A stretch of 64,000 nucleotides of DNA, taken from NCBI RefSeq assembly GCF_013041605.1, contig NZ_JABEQC010000003.1, forward strand, positions 231,898-295,897, in the 5' to 3' direction. The DNA comes from Vibrio plantisponsor. Its GTDB lineage: Bacteria; Pseudomonadota; Gammaproteobacteria; Enterobacterales; Vibrionaceae. Both the position numbers and the translations under genes were made by a program. The notes beneath the pieces are model-generated. The model saw nothing but the letters and a program-made list of their open reading frames with translations. It was not told the DNA's origin and did not search any database. This document shows positions 17,028-25,931 of this stretch, in pieces; the first letter of the stretch is position 1; every line of letters starts with the position of its first letter.

Positions 17028-19307
17028 ATGGCAGAGCAATTTGCTAAAGCTTGGGAAGGTTTTGCTGCAGGTGAGTGGCAAAATGAAGTAAACGTTCGTG
17101 ATTTCATTCAAAAGAACTACACTCCGTACGAGGGTGACGAATCTTTCCTAGTTTCTGAAGGAACTGAAGCGACTAAAACGCTTTGGGCTAAAGTAATGGA
17201 AGGCATCAAACAGGAGAACTCTACTCACGCTCCTGTAGATTTCGACACTTCTGTTATCTCTACCATCACTGCTCACGATGCAGGCTACATCGAAAAAGAT
17301 CTAGAAACTATCGTTGGTCTTCAAACTGACGCTCCACTTAAGCGTGCAATCATCCCTAACGGTGGTATCCGTATGGTTGAAGGTTCATGCAAAGCATACG
17401 ATCGTGAACTTGATCCTATGGTTTCTAAAATCTACACAGAATACCGTAAAACTCACAACGCTGGTGTTTTCGATATCTACACTCCAGACATCCTTGCATG
17501 TCGTAAGTCTGGTGTACTAACTGGTCTTCCTGACGCATACGGCCGTGGTCGTATCATCGGTGACTACCGTCGTGTTGCACTATACGGTATCGACTTCCTA
17601 ATGAAGGACAAACTAGCTCAATTCACGTCTCTACAAGAGCGTTTTGAGAATGGTGAAGACCTTCACATGACTATGCAACTTCGTGAAGAAATTGCTGAGC
17701 AACACCGCGCTCTAGGTCAAATCAAGAAAATGGCTGCGAAATACGGTTTCGATATTTCTCGTCCAGCTGAAACTGCTCAAGAAGCTATCCAATGGACTTA
17801 CTTCGGCTACCTAGCTGCTGTTAAGTCTCAAAACGGTGCTGCAATGTCTCTAGGCCGTACTTCTACGTTCCTAGACGTGTACATCGAGCGTGATATCGCT
17901 GCAGGTAAGATCACTGAAGCTCAAGCTCAAGAAATGATCGACCACTTCGTAATGAAACTACGTATGGTTCGTTTCCTACGTACTCCTGAGTACGATGAGC
18001 TATTCTCTGGCGACCCAATCTGGGCAACAGAATCAATGGGTGGTATGGGTCTTGACGGTCGTACGCTAGTAACGCGTTCTAACTTCCGTTTCCTAAACAG
18101 CCTATACACTATGGGTCCTTCTCCAGAGCCAAACATCACTGTTCTTTGGTCTGAAGCGCTACCAGACGGTTTCAAACGTTTCTGTGCAAAAGTATCTATC
18201 GATACTTCTTCTATCCAGTACGAAAACGACGACCTAATGCGTCCAGACATGAACTCTGACGACTACGCAATTGCATGTTGTGTATCACCAATGGTTGTTG
18301 GTAAACAAATGCAGTTCTTCGGTGCTCGTGCGAACCTTGCTAAAACGATGCTTTACACCATCAACGGCGGTATCGATGAGAAACTGAAAATCCAAGTTGG
18401 TCCAAAAATGGACAAGATCTCTGGTGAATACCTAGATTACAACGAACTTTGGGAAAAAATGGACCACTTCATGGATTGGCTAGCTAAGCAGTATGTGACT
18501 GCACTAAACGCTATCCACTTCATGCACGACAAGTACAGCTACGAAGCGTCTCTAATGGCTCTACACGACCGTGACGTTATCCGTACTATGGCATGTGGTA
18601 TCGCAGGTCTGTCTGTTGCAGCTGACTCACTATCTGCAATCAAATACGCGAAAGTTAAACCAATTCGTGACGAAGATGGTCTAGCAATCGACTTCGAAAT
18701 CGAAGGCGATTACCCTAAATTCGGTAACAACGACCCACGTGTAGATGACATCGCTTGTGAACTTGTATCTGTATTCATGAACAAGATCCGTGAGCTTAAG
18801 ACTTACCGTAATGCGATTCCTACTCAGTCTATCCTTACTATCACTTCAAACGTGGTATACGGTAAGAAGACTGGTAATACTCCTGACGGTCGTCGTGCTG
18901 GTACTCCATTTGCACCAGGTGCAAACCCAATGCACGGTCGTGACGAGAAAGGTGCAGTAGCATCATTGACTTCAGTAGCGAAACTACCGTTTGCTGACGC
19001 TCAAGATGGTATCTCTTACACCTTCTCTATCGTTCCTAACGCATTAGGTAAAGAAGAAGCAAGCCAACGTGCTAACCTAGCAGGTCTAATGGATGGTTAC
19101 TTCCACCACGAAGCTGGCAAACTAGAAGGTGGTCAACACCTAAACGTTAACGTGCTTAACCGCGACACTCTACTAGACGCTGTTAAACACCCAGAGAAAT
19201 ACCCTCAGCTAACTATCCGTGTATCTGGTTACGCTGTTCGTTTCAACTCTCTGACTGCTGAACAACAAGCTGACGTTATCGCTCGTACATTTACTGAGTC
19301 AATGTAA
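17028..19307 (+). CDS. pflB: Formate C-acetyltransferase (pyruvate formate-lyase)
   Basis: A 759-residue glycyl-radical enzyme that converts pyruvate and CoA to acetyl-CoA and formate in anaerobic cytoplasm. The catalytic pair C417-C418 is in AIACCVSPM, and the radical glycine is G734 in RVSGYAVRF, 25 residues before the C-terminus, the same position as in E. coli PflB. Codon use is strongly biased toward a few codons, as in very highly expressed Vibrio genes. Its activase gene pflA lies 3.3 kb downstream, separated by an outer-membrane gene and a chemoreceptor gene. The gene has its own terminator. Confidence 0.98.
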   Translation: MAEQFAKAWEGFAAGEWQNEVNVRDFIQKNYTPYEGDESFLVSEGTEATKTLWAKVMEGIKQENSTHAPVDFDTSVISTITAHDAGYIEKDLETIVGLQTDAPLKRAIIPNGGIRMVEGSCKAYDRELDPMVSKIYTEYRKTHNAGVFDIYTPDILACRKSGVLTGLPDAYGRGRIIGDYRRVALYGIDFLMKDKLAQFTSLQERFENGEDLHMTMQLREEIAEQHRALGQIKKMAAKYGFDISRPAETAQEAIQWTYFGYLAAVKSQNGAAMSLGRTSTFLDVYIERDIAAGKITEAQAQEMIDHFVMKLRMVRFLRTPEYDELFSGDPIWATESMGGMGLDGRTLVTRSNFRFLNSLYTMGPSPEPNITVLWSEALPDGFKRFCAKVSIDTSSIQYENDDLMRPDMNSDDYAIACCVSPMVVGKQMQFFGARANLAKTMLYTINGGIDEKLKIQVGPKMDKISGEYLDYNELWEKMDHFMDWLAKQYVTALNAIHFMHDKYSYEASLMALHDRDVIRTMACGIAGLSVAADSLSAIKYAKVKPIRDEDGLAIDFEIEGDYPKFGNNDPRVDDIACELVSVFMNKIRELKTYRNAIPTQSILTITSNVVYGKKTGNTPDGRRAGTPFAPGANPMHGRDEKGAVASLTSVAKLPFADAQDGISYTFSIVPNALGKEEASQRANLAGLMDGYFHHEAGKLEGGQHLNVNVLNRDTLLDAVKHPEKYPQLTIRVSGYAVRFNSLTAEQQADVIARTFTESM

Positions 19308-19331
19308 GACTTCGCTTAAATAATGAGCTAC

Positions 19332-19361
19332 AAGCCCTCGCTTTTGCGGGGGCTTTTTTTA
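19332..19361 (+). terminator. Terminator of pflB
   Basis: A ten-pair stem, AAGCCCTCGC/GCGGGGGCTT, with a TTTT loop and one T-G pair, followed by a T-run. Confidence 0.9.
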
Positions 19362-19496
19362 TTTATTCAGTAAATTTATCAAAGCGTTAACAATGCTTAG
19401 TGAAACTCAAATATTTAAATTCACCGTTTATCATTACTCGTCTTAGCCTTCTCAATCAGTTAAACTCACTACTCTGTTGTATTCGAGCTGTATCAA

Positions 19497-20483
19497 ATGT
19501 CCGCATCCCGCTTTTTCCTTTTATTAACATGCAGTTTTTCCGCTCTTGCTGCTCAAACGTCGACTGTCACTCTCAACATTGATAACGATGGTATTTACGG
19601 GATAGACCAAGACTACACCAGTGGTCTTTTCCTCTCTTACACGTCAGGTGCTGTTCGTCCAAATTGGTGGTCGAAACCACTTAGCCTTTCTGCTTGGGGA
19701 GCAGCAAGTTTAGATAAGTGGGAAATCAGTGTTGGCCATAAAATGTGGACACCTTCAGACATCACGCTTGAGACTCCGCAACCGAATGAACGTCCTTATG
19801 CTGGCTTATTACACGGTGAATTCAGCTACATCAGTTTGCACCCACAACAAGCGCAGCGTTTTAATCTTCTAATAGGAACAACAGGCGAGAGTTCTCTTTC
19901 TGAAGAAGCTCAACGCATCGTCCATTCCATTACAAAATCTGACGATCCAAACGGCTGGGCATATCAGGTTGAAGACAAAGTCGTAGGCAGTGTCGGCTAT
20001 CTTTCACACTTCAACTTAATTCGTCGACGCTTCACTTTAAGCACTGACTTTGAAATATCGAACGTTTCAGAAATCAATGTCGGCAACTACCGTAGCGATG
20101 CCGCAACCGGATTTATGGTACGTTGGGGACAAGATCTGGCTGGTAACTTTGGTAGTGCACAGATATCGGTAGAAAACCCATTTAAAGCGGGAATGATTGG
20201 CGCGTCTGACTATGGATGGTTTCTGTTTGGCGGTATTGAAGGGCGTTATCGCTTTAACGACATTACGATTGAAGGAAATAGACCATTAAATGGCTTGGAA
20301 CATCCTGCCAGTTATTACGAAGTGACGTTAGAACCTTGGCAAGCAACCGCTGTAGCGGGTGCTGCTTGGTACAGCCGTCATTTTGGTTTTACTTTTACGA
20401 CAACCGCCAATACCTCTGAATATAAACAAGATAAGAAATCTCTGCACGGTACTGGCGGCGTATCCTTCTATGCGTTTTTCTAA
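19497..20483 (+). CDS. LpxR-type lipid A 3'-O-deacylase (DUF2219) outer-membrane protein
   Basis: A 328-residue protein with a signal peptide (through SALAAQ) and a barrel-like C-terminal half ending in FYAFF. LpxR family marks are the N-terminal LNIDND (N30, D31), DQDYTSG (39-43) and the ERPYAG motif near residue 98. LpxR removes the 3'-acyloxyacyl chain of lipid A in the outer membrane, using calcium. Whether this member is an active deacylase needs the catalytic His and the calcium ligands to be aligned. The ATG at 19497 has a poor ribosome-binding site. It lies between pflB and a convergent chemoreceptor, and I see no functional link to pyruvate metabolism. Confidence 0.75.
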   Translation: MSASRFFLLLTCSFSALAAQTSTVTLNIDNDGIYGIDQDYTSGLFLSYTSGAVRPNWWSKPLSLSAWGAASLDKWEISVGHKMWTPSDITLETPQPNERPYAGLLHGEFSYISLHPQQAQRFNLLIGTTGESSLSEEAQRIVHSITKSDDPNGWAYQVEDKVVGSVGYLSHFNLIRRRFTLSTDFEISNVSEINVGNYRSDAATGFMVRWGQDLAGNFGSAQISVENPFKAGMIGASDYGWFLFGGIEGRYRFNDITIEGNRPLNGLEHPASYYEVTLEPWQATAVAGAAWYSRHFGFTFTTTANTSEYKQDKKSLHGTGGVSFYAFF

Positions 20484-20496
20484 ACGCATTTATGGG

Positions 20497-22377
20497 TTAG
20501 ATATTAAAGCGTTGGCAATCGGAGTTTAGCTCTGAAGAGCGTTGGTCAACGACGCGACTGATTGAACGCAGTTGCTCGTTGTTATCTTCCAACTCTTTCA
20601 TTGCCACAGAAATTTGCGTCATATTATCGGCCATCGATTGACTGGTGGTGGCCAACTCTTTGATAGAGCTAACAATAATTTCCGTCTGGTGCGCCGCTTC
20701 TCCCGCTTTATTGGTGATCTGAGCCAGAGCTTCCATCGCTTCATGGCCTCGCTCTTGACCAATCTGCATCGTTTGGCCAGATTGACCAAATTTCTGAATC
20801 ACCTCCGCACTCTCTTTCTTCATCGTTTCGATAGTGCCTGAGATTTCCGCAACTGCATTCACGGTACGAACAGCCAAGTTTCGAACTTCATCTGCCACAA
20901 CCGCGAAACCACGTCCTTGCTCCCCTGCTCGCGCAGCTTCAATAGCGGCATTTAGCGCTAGCAAGTTAGTCTGCTCAGCAATGCTGTTAATAATGTCCAT
21001 CACTGAGTCAACTTTGGTCGAAGCTTCTTCCAGTTGCTGAATATTGGTCGTCGCGGAACTTAGAATTTTGCCGACATCCTCTAATGAACCAATGGCGGCG
21101 GCGATAACTTTCGCACCATTTTGCGCCGCCTCTGTCGATGACTTGCTCACATCAGAAACAAACGCCAGAGAATTAGACACTTCATGAGTAGTAACGCTGA
21201 CTTCTTCTGTGGCTGAAGCCAATAGCTGAGTTTGCCCTAAAACATCAGACTGCCCGTTCACAAGGTCGTCAATGCCAGAGTTTAGTTGTGCAGCATCTCC
21301 TGATAACGCTTCACTTCGCTGCTGAACAGCTTTGACCAACTCCCCTAAGTGTTTGCAACTCTGGTTAATCGCGACAGCCAATTGGTTAAACTCATCATTA
21401 GGGTTATTCGATATAGGCATACGCTGTGACAAATCACCTTGTGATAAACGCTCCATCACCGCTTTGGTTTGTGATAGTGAACGAGTTAAAGAGATGCTTA
21501 ACATGACAAAAATAGAAATGGTTATTACCGCCAAAACAGCACAGGCCACCAGCACAGACCATTGAGTTTGTACGCCAGCTTTTTCTGCTTGTTGCTGATA
21601 GGTTTCGCTAAGGCTCTCAATCTGTTTGGATAAACTTTCAATTAAACTTTTCGCTTGAGATTCACTGGCCATCAATTGCGCTTGCTGGTCGTTAACTAAT
21701 TGCGAAAGCTCACTGACACGCAGAAAAGTCTCTTTAAACTGTGCCACTTCTTTTTCATAAAGAGAGAGCATTGAGTAGCTTTTCGACATGTTGATAAAGC
21801 CCGCCATTGCGCGATTAAATAGTTTTAGGTTTTGTTCGCTTGGCTGAAGCAGATAGTTTTGTTGTGCTTTGACAACGGCTTGGAAATCAGAGTTGATGGT
21901 GACCATACCCGTTTCCGCAATTTTCGCTTCTATGGTTGCCGCCAAATTCTTTAGCTCACCCAGTTTGCCCTCTTCGACGTTGAAACCCAATTCAGATTTG
22001 AGCTCCATCCAGGGTAAGAGTGACTGTTCAAACTGTGAGGTAACTTGTAACAGCTGCTGAGACTCTTCGCTGAAATTCAACTGCTGGAGAAAAGTAATGT
22101 CTGCTTGCACATGTTCCATCAAGCTTTTTAACTTTTCCTTTGCTTGAGAAACCTGATCTGCGGTAAGACTTTCTTTTTCGGAGGCCAAAGCTAGAAGATC
22201 GGCTTGAGTTGAGTGCATGGCCAATGCTCCAGACGTAATGTCCGAACTCTGCTTATATTGAGAGCCCATACCGGATAGGCTCATTGCGGTGTAAAGACCG
22301 AGGCTAACGAAGCCAATACAAAGAACAATAATAAAAAGTGTGATTTTTTGCTTCTGAGATAATTTCAGTACATCCAT
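20497..22377 (-). CDS. Methyl-accepting chemotaxis protein, helical periplasmic sensor
   Basis: A 626-residue chemoreceptor. Membrane helix 1 (about 10-32) is followed by a mostly helical, glutamine- and leucine-rich periplasmic domain of about 240 residues (helical-bundle type, no Cache motifs). Then come membrane helix 2 (about 275-298), HAMP ([25 protein letters not shown]), and the signalling hairpin with tip [21 protein letters not shown] chose the ATG at 22377 with AAGGA upstream; a longer frame to 22398 begins at the sequence of that site. No CheR-docking pentapeptide (it ends in CQRFNI). It sits between the LpxR-like gene and pflA; the ligand is unknown. Confidence 0.92.
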   Translation of the reverse strand: MDVLKLSQKQKITLFIIVLCIGFVSLGLYTAMSLSGMGSQYKQSSDITSGALAMHSTQADLLALASEKESLTADQVSQAKEKLKSLMEHVQADITFLQQLNFSEESQQLLQVTSQFEQSLLPWMELKSELGFNVEEGKLGELKNLAATIEAKIAETGMVTINSDFQAVVKAQQNYLLQPSEQNLKLFNRAMAGFINMSKSYSMLSLYEKEVAQFKETFLRVSELSQLVNDQQAQLMASESQAKSLIESLSKQIESLSETYQQQAEKAGVQTQWSVLVACAVLAVITISIFVMLSISLTRSLSQTKAVMERLSQGDLSQRMPISNNPNDEFNQLAVAINQSCKHLGELVKAVQQRSEALSGDAAQLNSGIDDLVNGQSDVLGQTQLLASATEEVSVTTHEVSNSLAFVSDVSKSSTEAAQNGAKVIAAAIGSLEDVGKILSSATTNIQQLEEASTKVDSVMDIINSIAEQTNLLALNAAIEAARAGEQGRGFAVVADEVRNLAVRTVNAVAEISGTIETMKKESAEVIQKFGQSGQTMQIGQERGHEAMEALAQITNKAGEAAHQTEIIVSSIKELATTSQSMADNMTQISVAMKELEDNNEQLRSISRVVDQRSSELNSDCQRFNI

Positions 22378-22613
22378 GCTAATCTTCCTTGTCACCATCC
22401 TGTGACTTTAGACTTCAAGATACTACGGGCTAAAGTGTCGTAATGTTTCATTTACATTTTTGTCACTAATATCTTTTTTATAACACCCATCTTCAGCAAT
22501 TTCGATTTTTTTTTAAACTATTTATTACAACCCTGAATGGGAGAAGGAAAACCTATTTAATCCTTACTATTTGTAATAAAATGACGACTAAATTACACAA
22601 TCGAGAGCAGCAC

Positions 22614-23354
22614 ATGTCTACTTCTGGTCGAATTCACTCATTCGAATCTTGCGGTACGGTTGATGGCCCAGGAATTCGCTTCATCGTTTTTCTTCAGGGT
22701 TGCTTATTCCGTTGTAAGTATTGTCACAACCGTGACACTTGGGACACACACGAAGGCAAAGTGGTTAGCGTTGAAGAGATCATCAACGAAGCCAAGTCTT
22801 ACCGTCACTTTATGAATGCCTCTGGCGGTGGTGTTACCTGCTCTGGCGGCGAAGCCATGCTTCAGCCAGAATTTGTGAGAGACTTCTTCCGCGCAGCGAA
22901 AGCTGAAGGTATCCATACCTGCTTAGACACTAACGGTTATATCCGTAAGTTTACGCCTGTGATCGATGAAGTTCTTGAAGTCTCAGATCTTGTGATGCTC
23001 GATATCAAACAGATTAACGACGATATCCACCAAGATTTAGTGGGCGTGTCCAACAAACGTACTCTCGATTTTGCTCAGTACCTGCACAAAATTAACCAGC
23101 CAACTTGGTTACGCTACGTGATTGTTCCAGGGTATACCGATGATGATGAGTCTGCTCATAAACTGGGTGAGTTCATTAAAGATATGGACAACATTGAGAA
23201 GATAGAGCTGCTTCCATATCACAAACTTGGTGCCCATAAATGGGAAGCGATGGGAGAAGAGTACCCGCTTGAAGGTGTAGAACCTCCTAGCAAGGAAACT
23301 ATGGATAGAATCGTATCTATTCTTGAGCAATATCACTCAAACGTAAAATACTGA
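22614..23354 (+). CDS. pflA: Pyruvate formate-lyase activating enzyme (radical SAM)
   Basis: A 246-residue radical SAM enzyme that installs the glycyl radical on PflB. The cluster motif is C30-X3-C34-X2-C37 ([11 protein letters not shown]), with the GGE motif in TCSGGEAML and the strongly conserved start [19 protein letters not shown]. Length and N-terminus match E. coli PflA when the ATG at 22614 is used; the in-frame ATG at 22581 would add eleven unrelated residues. In E. coli pflA follows pflB directly. Here an LpxR-like gene and a chemoreceptor lie between them, so pflA must have its own promoter in 22378-22613. Confidence 0.97.
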   Translation: MSTSGRIHSFESCGTVDGPGIRFIVFLQGCLFRCKYCHNRDTWDTHEGKVVSVEEIINEAKSYRHFMNASGGGVTCSGGEAMLQPEFVRDFFRAAKAEGIHTCLDTNGYIRKFTPVIDEVLEVSDLVMLDIKQINDDIHQDLVGVSNKRTLDFAQYLHKINQPTWLRYVIVPGYTDDDESAHKLGEFIKDMDNIEKIELLPYHKLGAHKWEAMGEEYPLEGVEPPSKETMDRIVSILEQYHSNVKY

Positions 23355-23377
23355 TTCAAACTCGATGACTAATCGTG

Positions 23378-23410
23378 AAAAATGCCAACCTCAATAGGTT
23401 GGCATTTTTA
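23378..23410 (+). terminator. Terminator of pflA
   Basis: A 13-bp stem, AAAAATGCCAACC/GGTTGGCATTTTT, with a 6-base loop and T-tail. Confidence 0.9.
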
Positions 23411-23469
23411 TATCTGTTCTAAATTCCATAAAATGCTCTACAGGATGAACTTAACACTGAGGGATTATT

Positions 23470-24135
23470 TTGCAGTTACAAGAACTGGTCGCACTGGCTA
23501 TAGTGGTTATCTTTTTCGTCATCTCGCTCAAAGATGTTCAACACGCTTTCCTGCCAAAGTTTAAAACTGAAAAATCCTTTCAGCACCTGACCTATGCGGT
23601 GATGTTTGCCCTTGTGTTACTTTGGTCTGCGCAAGCCAGTGTCAAGGAAGGGCTTCAAATCCATTTTTTAGCACTCACAACACTGACCATGATGTTTGGT
23701 TGGAGAAGCGCTTTCATCCTAACCATTCCGGTCAGTTTTGCTCTGGTCATCGTAGGGAAACTGACGCTATTTGCTCTGCCTGAGTTTTTATTGCTTTCCA
23801 GCTTGGTTCCGATTCTGATCTCTTATGCTGTCTTCTCATTAAGCTATCACTATCTACCACGCAATATTTTTGTATTCATTTTTGTCGCAGGATTTTTCAA
23901 CGGCGGTTTGACTGGAAGTCTGCACCTAGCTATCAATGCCGGTTATCAGCTCAATCTGGGTAACCACGACTGGAAAACCATACTGGACAACTATCTTATC
24001 TTTGTGCCTCTACTCGCCTTCCCAGAAGGGCTTCTCAACGGCATGGCTTTGGCGATACTTTCCGTCTTTAAGCCAGAATGGCTACGCGTGTTCTCTGACC
24101 GAGACTATATCTACCATCATCATCACAAAAAATAG
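23470..24135 (+). CDS. CbiM-like integral membrane protein (COG3235; ECF permease type)
   Basis: A 221-residue membrane protein with about six or seven hydrophobic helices, related to the CbiM/NikM substrate-binding components of energy-coupling factor transporters. The best match segment is FFNGGLTGSLHLAINAGY and the FPEGLLNGM helix. It lacks the N-terminal Met-His metal site of true CbiM and ends in a histidine cluster (YHHHHKK). No ATPase or coupling-protein gene is nearby, so either it works alone or it shares a distant energising module. The start is TTG at 23470 with GAGGG six bases upstream. Function unknown; a metal or vitamin substrate is only inference. Confidence 0.65.
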   Translation: MQLQELVALAIVVIFFVISLKDVQHAFLPKFKTEKSFQHLTYAVMFALVLLWSAQASVKEGLQIHFLALTTLTMMFGWRSAFILTIPVSFALVIVGKLTLFALPEFLLLSSLVPILISYAVFSLSYHYLPRNIFVFIFVAGFFNGGLTGSLHLAINAGYQLNLGNHDWKTILDNYLIFVPLLAFPEGLLNGMALAILSVFKPEWLRVFSDRDYIYHHHHKK

Positions 24136-24259
24136 TCCCACCTCTGCATATTTTATGTACTATCTCTATTAAAACAGTGTTGAGATCATGTTTCAGATTA
24201 ATGCATTACTGTTAACCTAACCTCAGCAAAAAAATAATCAATTTTTAGTGAGGCCAGCT

Positions 24260-24760
24260 ATGGAAATGACTAACGCTCAACGTCTTATTCTTTCAAACCA
24301 ATACTTCTTAATGTCTCAGCTTGACCCTTCAAACTCAGCAAAATACAAGCGTATGCAAACCATTGTTGAACGCGGTTATGAACTCCAAATGTGTGAATTG
24401 AATAAAGAGTTTGGCTGTTTAAGTGATGCACAATGTCGCGAAGTTATCGACATCATGGAGATGTATCACGCAATGCAAGAATCACACAAAATGCTTAGTG
24501 AAGAGGCGAGAAAAGACGTTGATGTGCGTCGTTTGAACTTCTTAGGCTACGATATTGCAACAGAAGGTCAGTTGGTCAACTACGTGCGCTTCCTAGTCGA
24601 CTCTGAAGGTCTTTACCCTCAATTTGACAAAGGCGACCACCATTTCAACAGTCAGATGCCAATGGCTGACAAATATCGTCGTATGCTGGCGACATGGCGT
24701 CATTGCCCTCGTCAATACCATTTGTCTGCAAATGAATTGCGTCAGATCTTCAACGCATAG
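24260..24760 (+). CDS. yfbU: YfbU family protein
   Basis: A 166-residue soluble helical protein. It matches E. coli YfbU over its full length: [15 protein letters not shown] at the start, [22 protein letters not shown] and the [15 protein letters not shown] end. The start at 24260 follows GTGAGG; the longer frame from a GTG at 24248 adds four residues. YfbU has been linked to a cell-death phenotype in E. coli, but its molecular role is not settled. In many gammaproteobacteria it neighbours genes of acetate and fermentation metabolism, as here near pflA. Confidence 0.9.
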   Translation: MEMTNAQRLILSNQYFLMSQLDPSNSAKYKRMQTIVERGYELQMCELNKEFGCLSDAQCREVIDIMEMYHAMQESHKMLSEEARKDVDVRRLNFLGYDIATEGQLVNYVRFLVDSEGLYPQFDKGDHHFNSQMPMADKYRRMLATWRHCPRQYHLSANELRQIFNA

Positions 24761-24800
24761 TTGAGAGCTAACCATCGTTAAAAATACCAGTTTATAATGC

Positions 24801-24827
24801 AGTAAGGCGGACAGAGTCCGCCTTACT
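24801..24827. terminator. Perfect hairpin between yfbU and the MipA-like gene
   Basis: A 12-bp perfect inverted repeat, AGTAAGGCGGAC/GTCCGCCTTACT, with an AGA loop between two convergent genes. The T-runs are poor on both sides, so it is a bidirectional terminator or mRNA 3'-end stem. Confidence 0.55.
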
Positions 24828-24852
24828 TATATCTACAAGTTACAAGTCGGGC

Positions 24853-25605
24853 TTAGAACAGGTAAGCAATACCAAAAGAAACGGTAGTACTAATTCCACT
24901 TTCTATGATTGGACTTTTTTCTATATCGCCTTCCAGATTCGTATAACGAACGTTGCCAGTCACTCTCACGGTATCAATGATATTCCAGTAGGCTGACGCT
25001 CCAATAAAGTACTGGCCGTCCCACTTCGCTTCAAATTCAGGCAATCCGCTACGCGCCGCTTCTTCACTAGAAACACCATAGAGATGGTTATTTAACTTAT
25101 CTGAGTTGTATGAATAACCAATACCCGGCGTTACTCCCCAGTTACTAAAACGCAACGGGAAACGCAACGCTACTTCTGCATATAAACCATTATGTGTATC
25201 ACCGATGTCTGTCGCAGCAGAGGTTTCAAGCAAACCTACCGGAGTTCTCAACTGGTAGCTAACACCACCTAAAATTGTCGAAGAACGCTTGTCCAACATT
25301 TGAATTTGCGCGTTATCTGAGTCTCCCGGTTTGAGAGTTCTCGGATCATACATCAGTCTGAAAACGAAGTTTTGCGGAGAACTCATCGGCAGAACTCGGT
25401 AGCCCGCACTGAAGCCACGCAGAAACAGGTGCTCACCTTCATAACCGATAACAGGAATTACCGTTTGATTCGATGGCGTTTCTTTATAAACCGCTGGTGA
25501 ATACGCCGCTGCGACGCCTAACGACCATTGATCAGGTTGCGCTTGAGCAGGAAGTGCCATTGTCAAAGAGAGAGCAACAAACGCAGAAAAGTAGAACTTA
25601 TTCAT
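24853..25605 (-). CDS. MipA/OmpV family outer-membrane protein
   Basis: A 250-residue protein with a signal peptide (MNKFYFSAFVALSLTMALPAQA) and beta-barrel-like repeats, ending in a Phe (SFGIAYLF). The features fit MipA/OmpV: SLGVAAAYSPAVYK at the mature start, VIPVIGYEGEHLFLRG, the WGVTPGIGYSY strand and a Gln-Tyr-Phe-Gly-like segment (GQYFIGASAYW). OmpV is a major immunogenic protein in Vibrio; MipA was described as a scaffold for murein enzymes in E. coli, but most members are uncharacterised. I chose 25605; in-frame ATGs at 25623 and 25638 have no better ribosome-binding site. Divergent from yeaG. Confidence 0.82.
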   Translation of the reverse strand: MNKFYFSAFVALSLTMALPAQAQPDQWSLGVAAAYSPAVYKETPSNQTVIPVIGYEGEHLFLRGFSAGYRVLPMSSPQNFVFRLMYDPRTLKPGDSDNAQIQMLDKRSSTILGGVSYQLRTPVGLLETSAATDIGDTHNGLYAEVALRFPLRFSNWGVTPGIGYSYNSDKLNNHLYGVSSEEAARSGLPEFEAKWDGQYFIGASAYWNIIDTVRVTGNVRYTNLEGDIEKSPIIESGISTTVSFGIAYLF

Positions 25606-25931
25606 AGTGATAGTTATGTCCATTGGTATGCAATCCATTGAGCCACATCATACGAACCTATGCACCCATTGACAATAAAGATGAGAACTATTGTGATTTT
25701 TAGCCTTTAAAACCTTTTAAAGCTCTCATTCATTAACCACATTTGACACGACAAGCACAAAACTTTTCTTCTGCAAATATCAAATTCGAAATTTCTTTTT
25801 ATCATCACTAATTTTAAATAAATGCATAATCTCTAAGCAAAATCGCGAATAGCAAACTAGTCTTAAATTGTTAGGGATTTATGTTTTAAAGCGGTTGTAT
25901 GTCTGTGTGACATTTTTAGAGGGGACTTACT
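25606..25931. other. Divergent control region between the MipA-like gene and yeaG
   Basis: A 326-base AT-rich region. It holds the ribosome-binding site of yeaG (GAGGGGAC at about 25918) and the promoters of both genes. E. coli yeaGH is RpoS- and NtrC-dependent; I could not place such sites with confidence. Confidence 0.4.

Noticed and set aside
25900..25920. Possible CRP half-site TGTGTGACA before yeaG
   Set aside because: Only one half-site is present and the partner half is absent.
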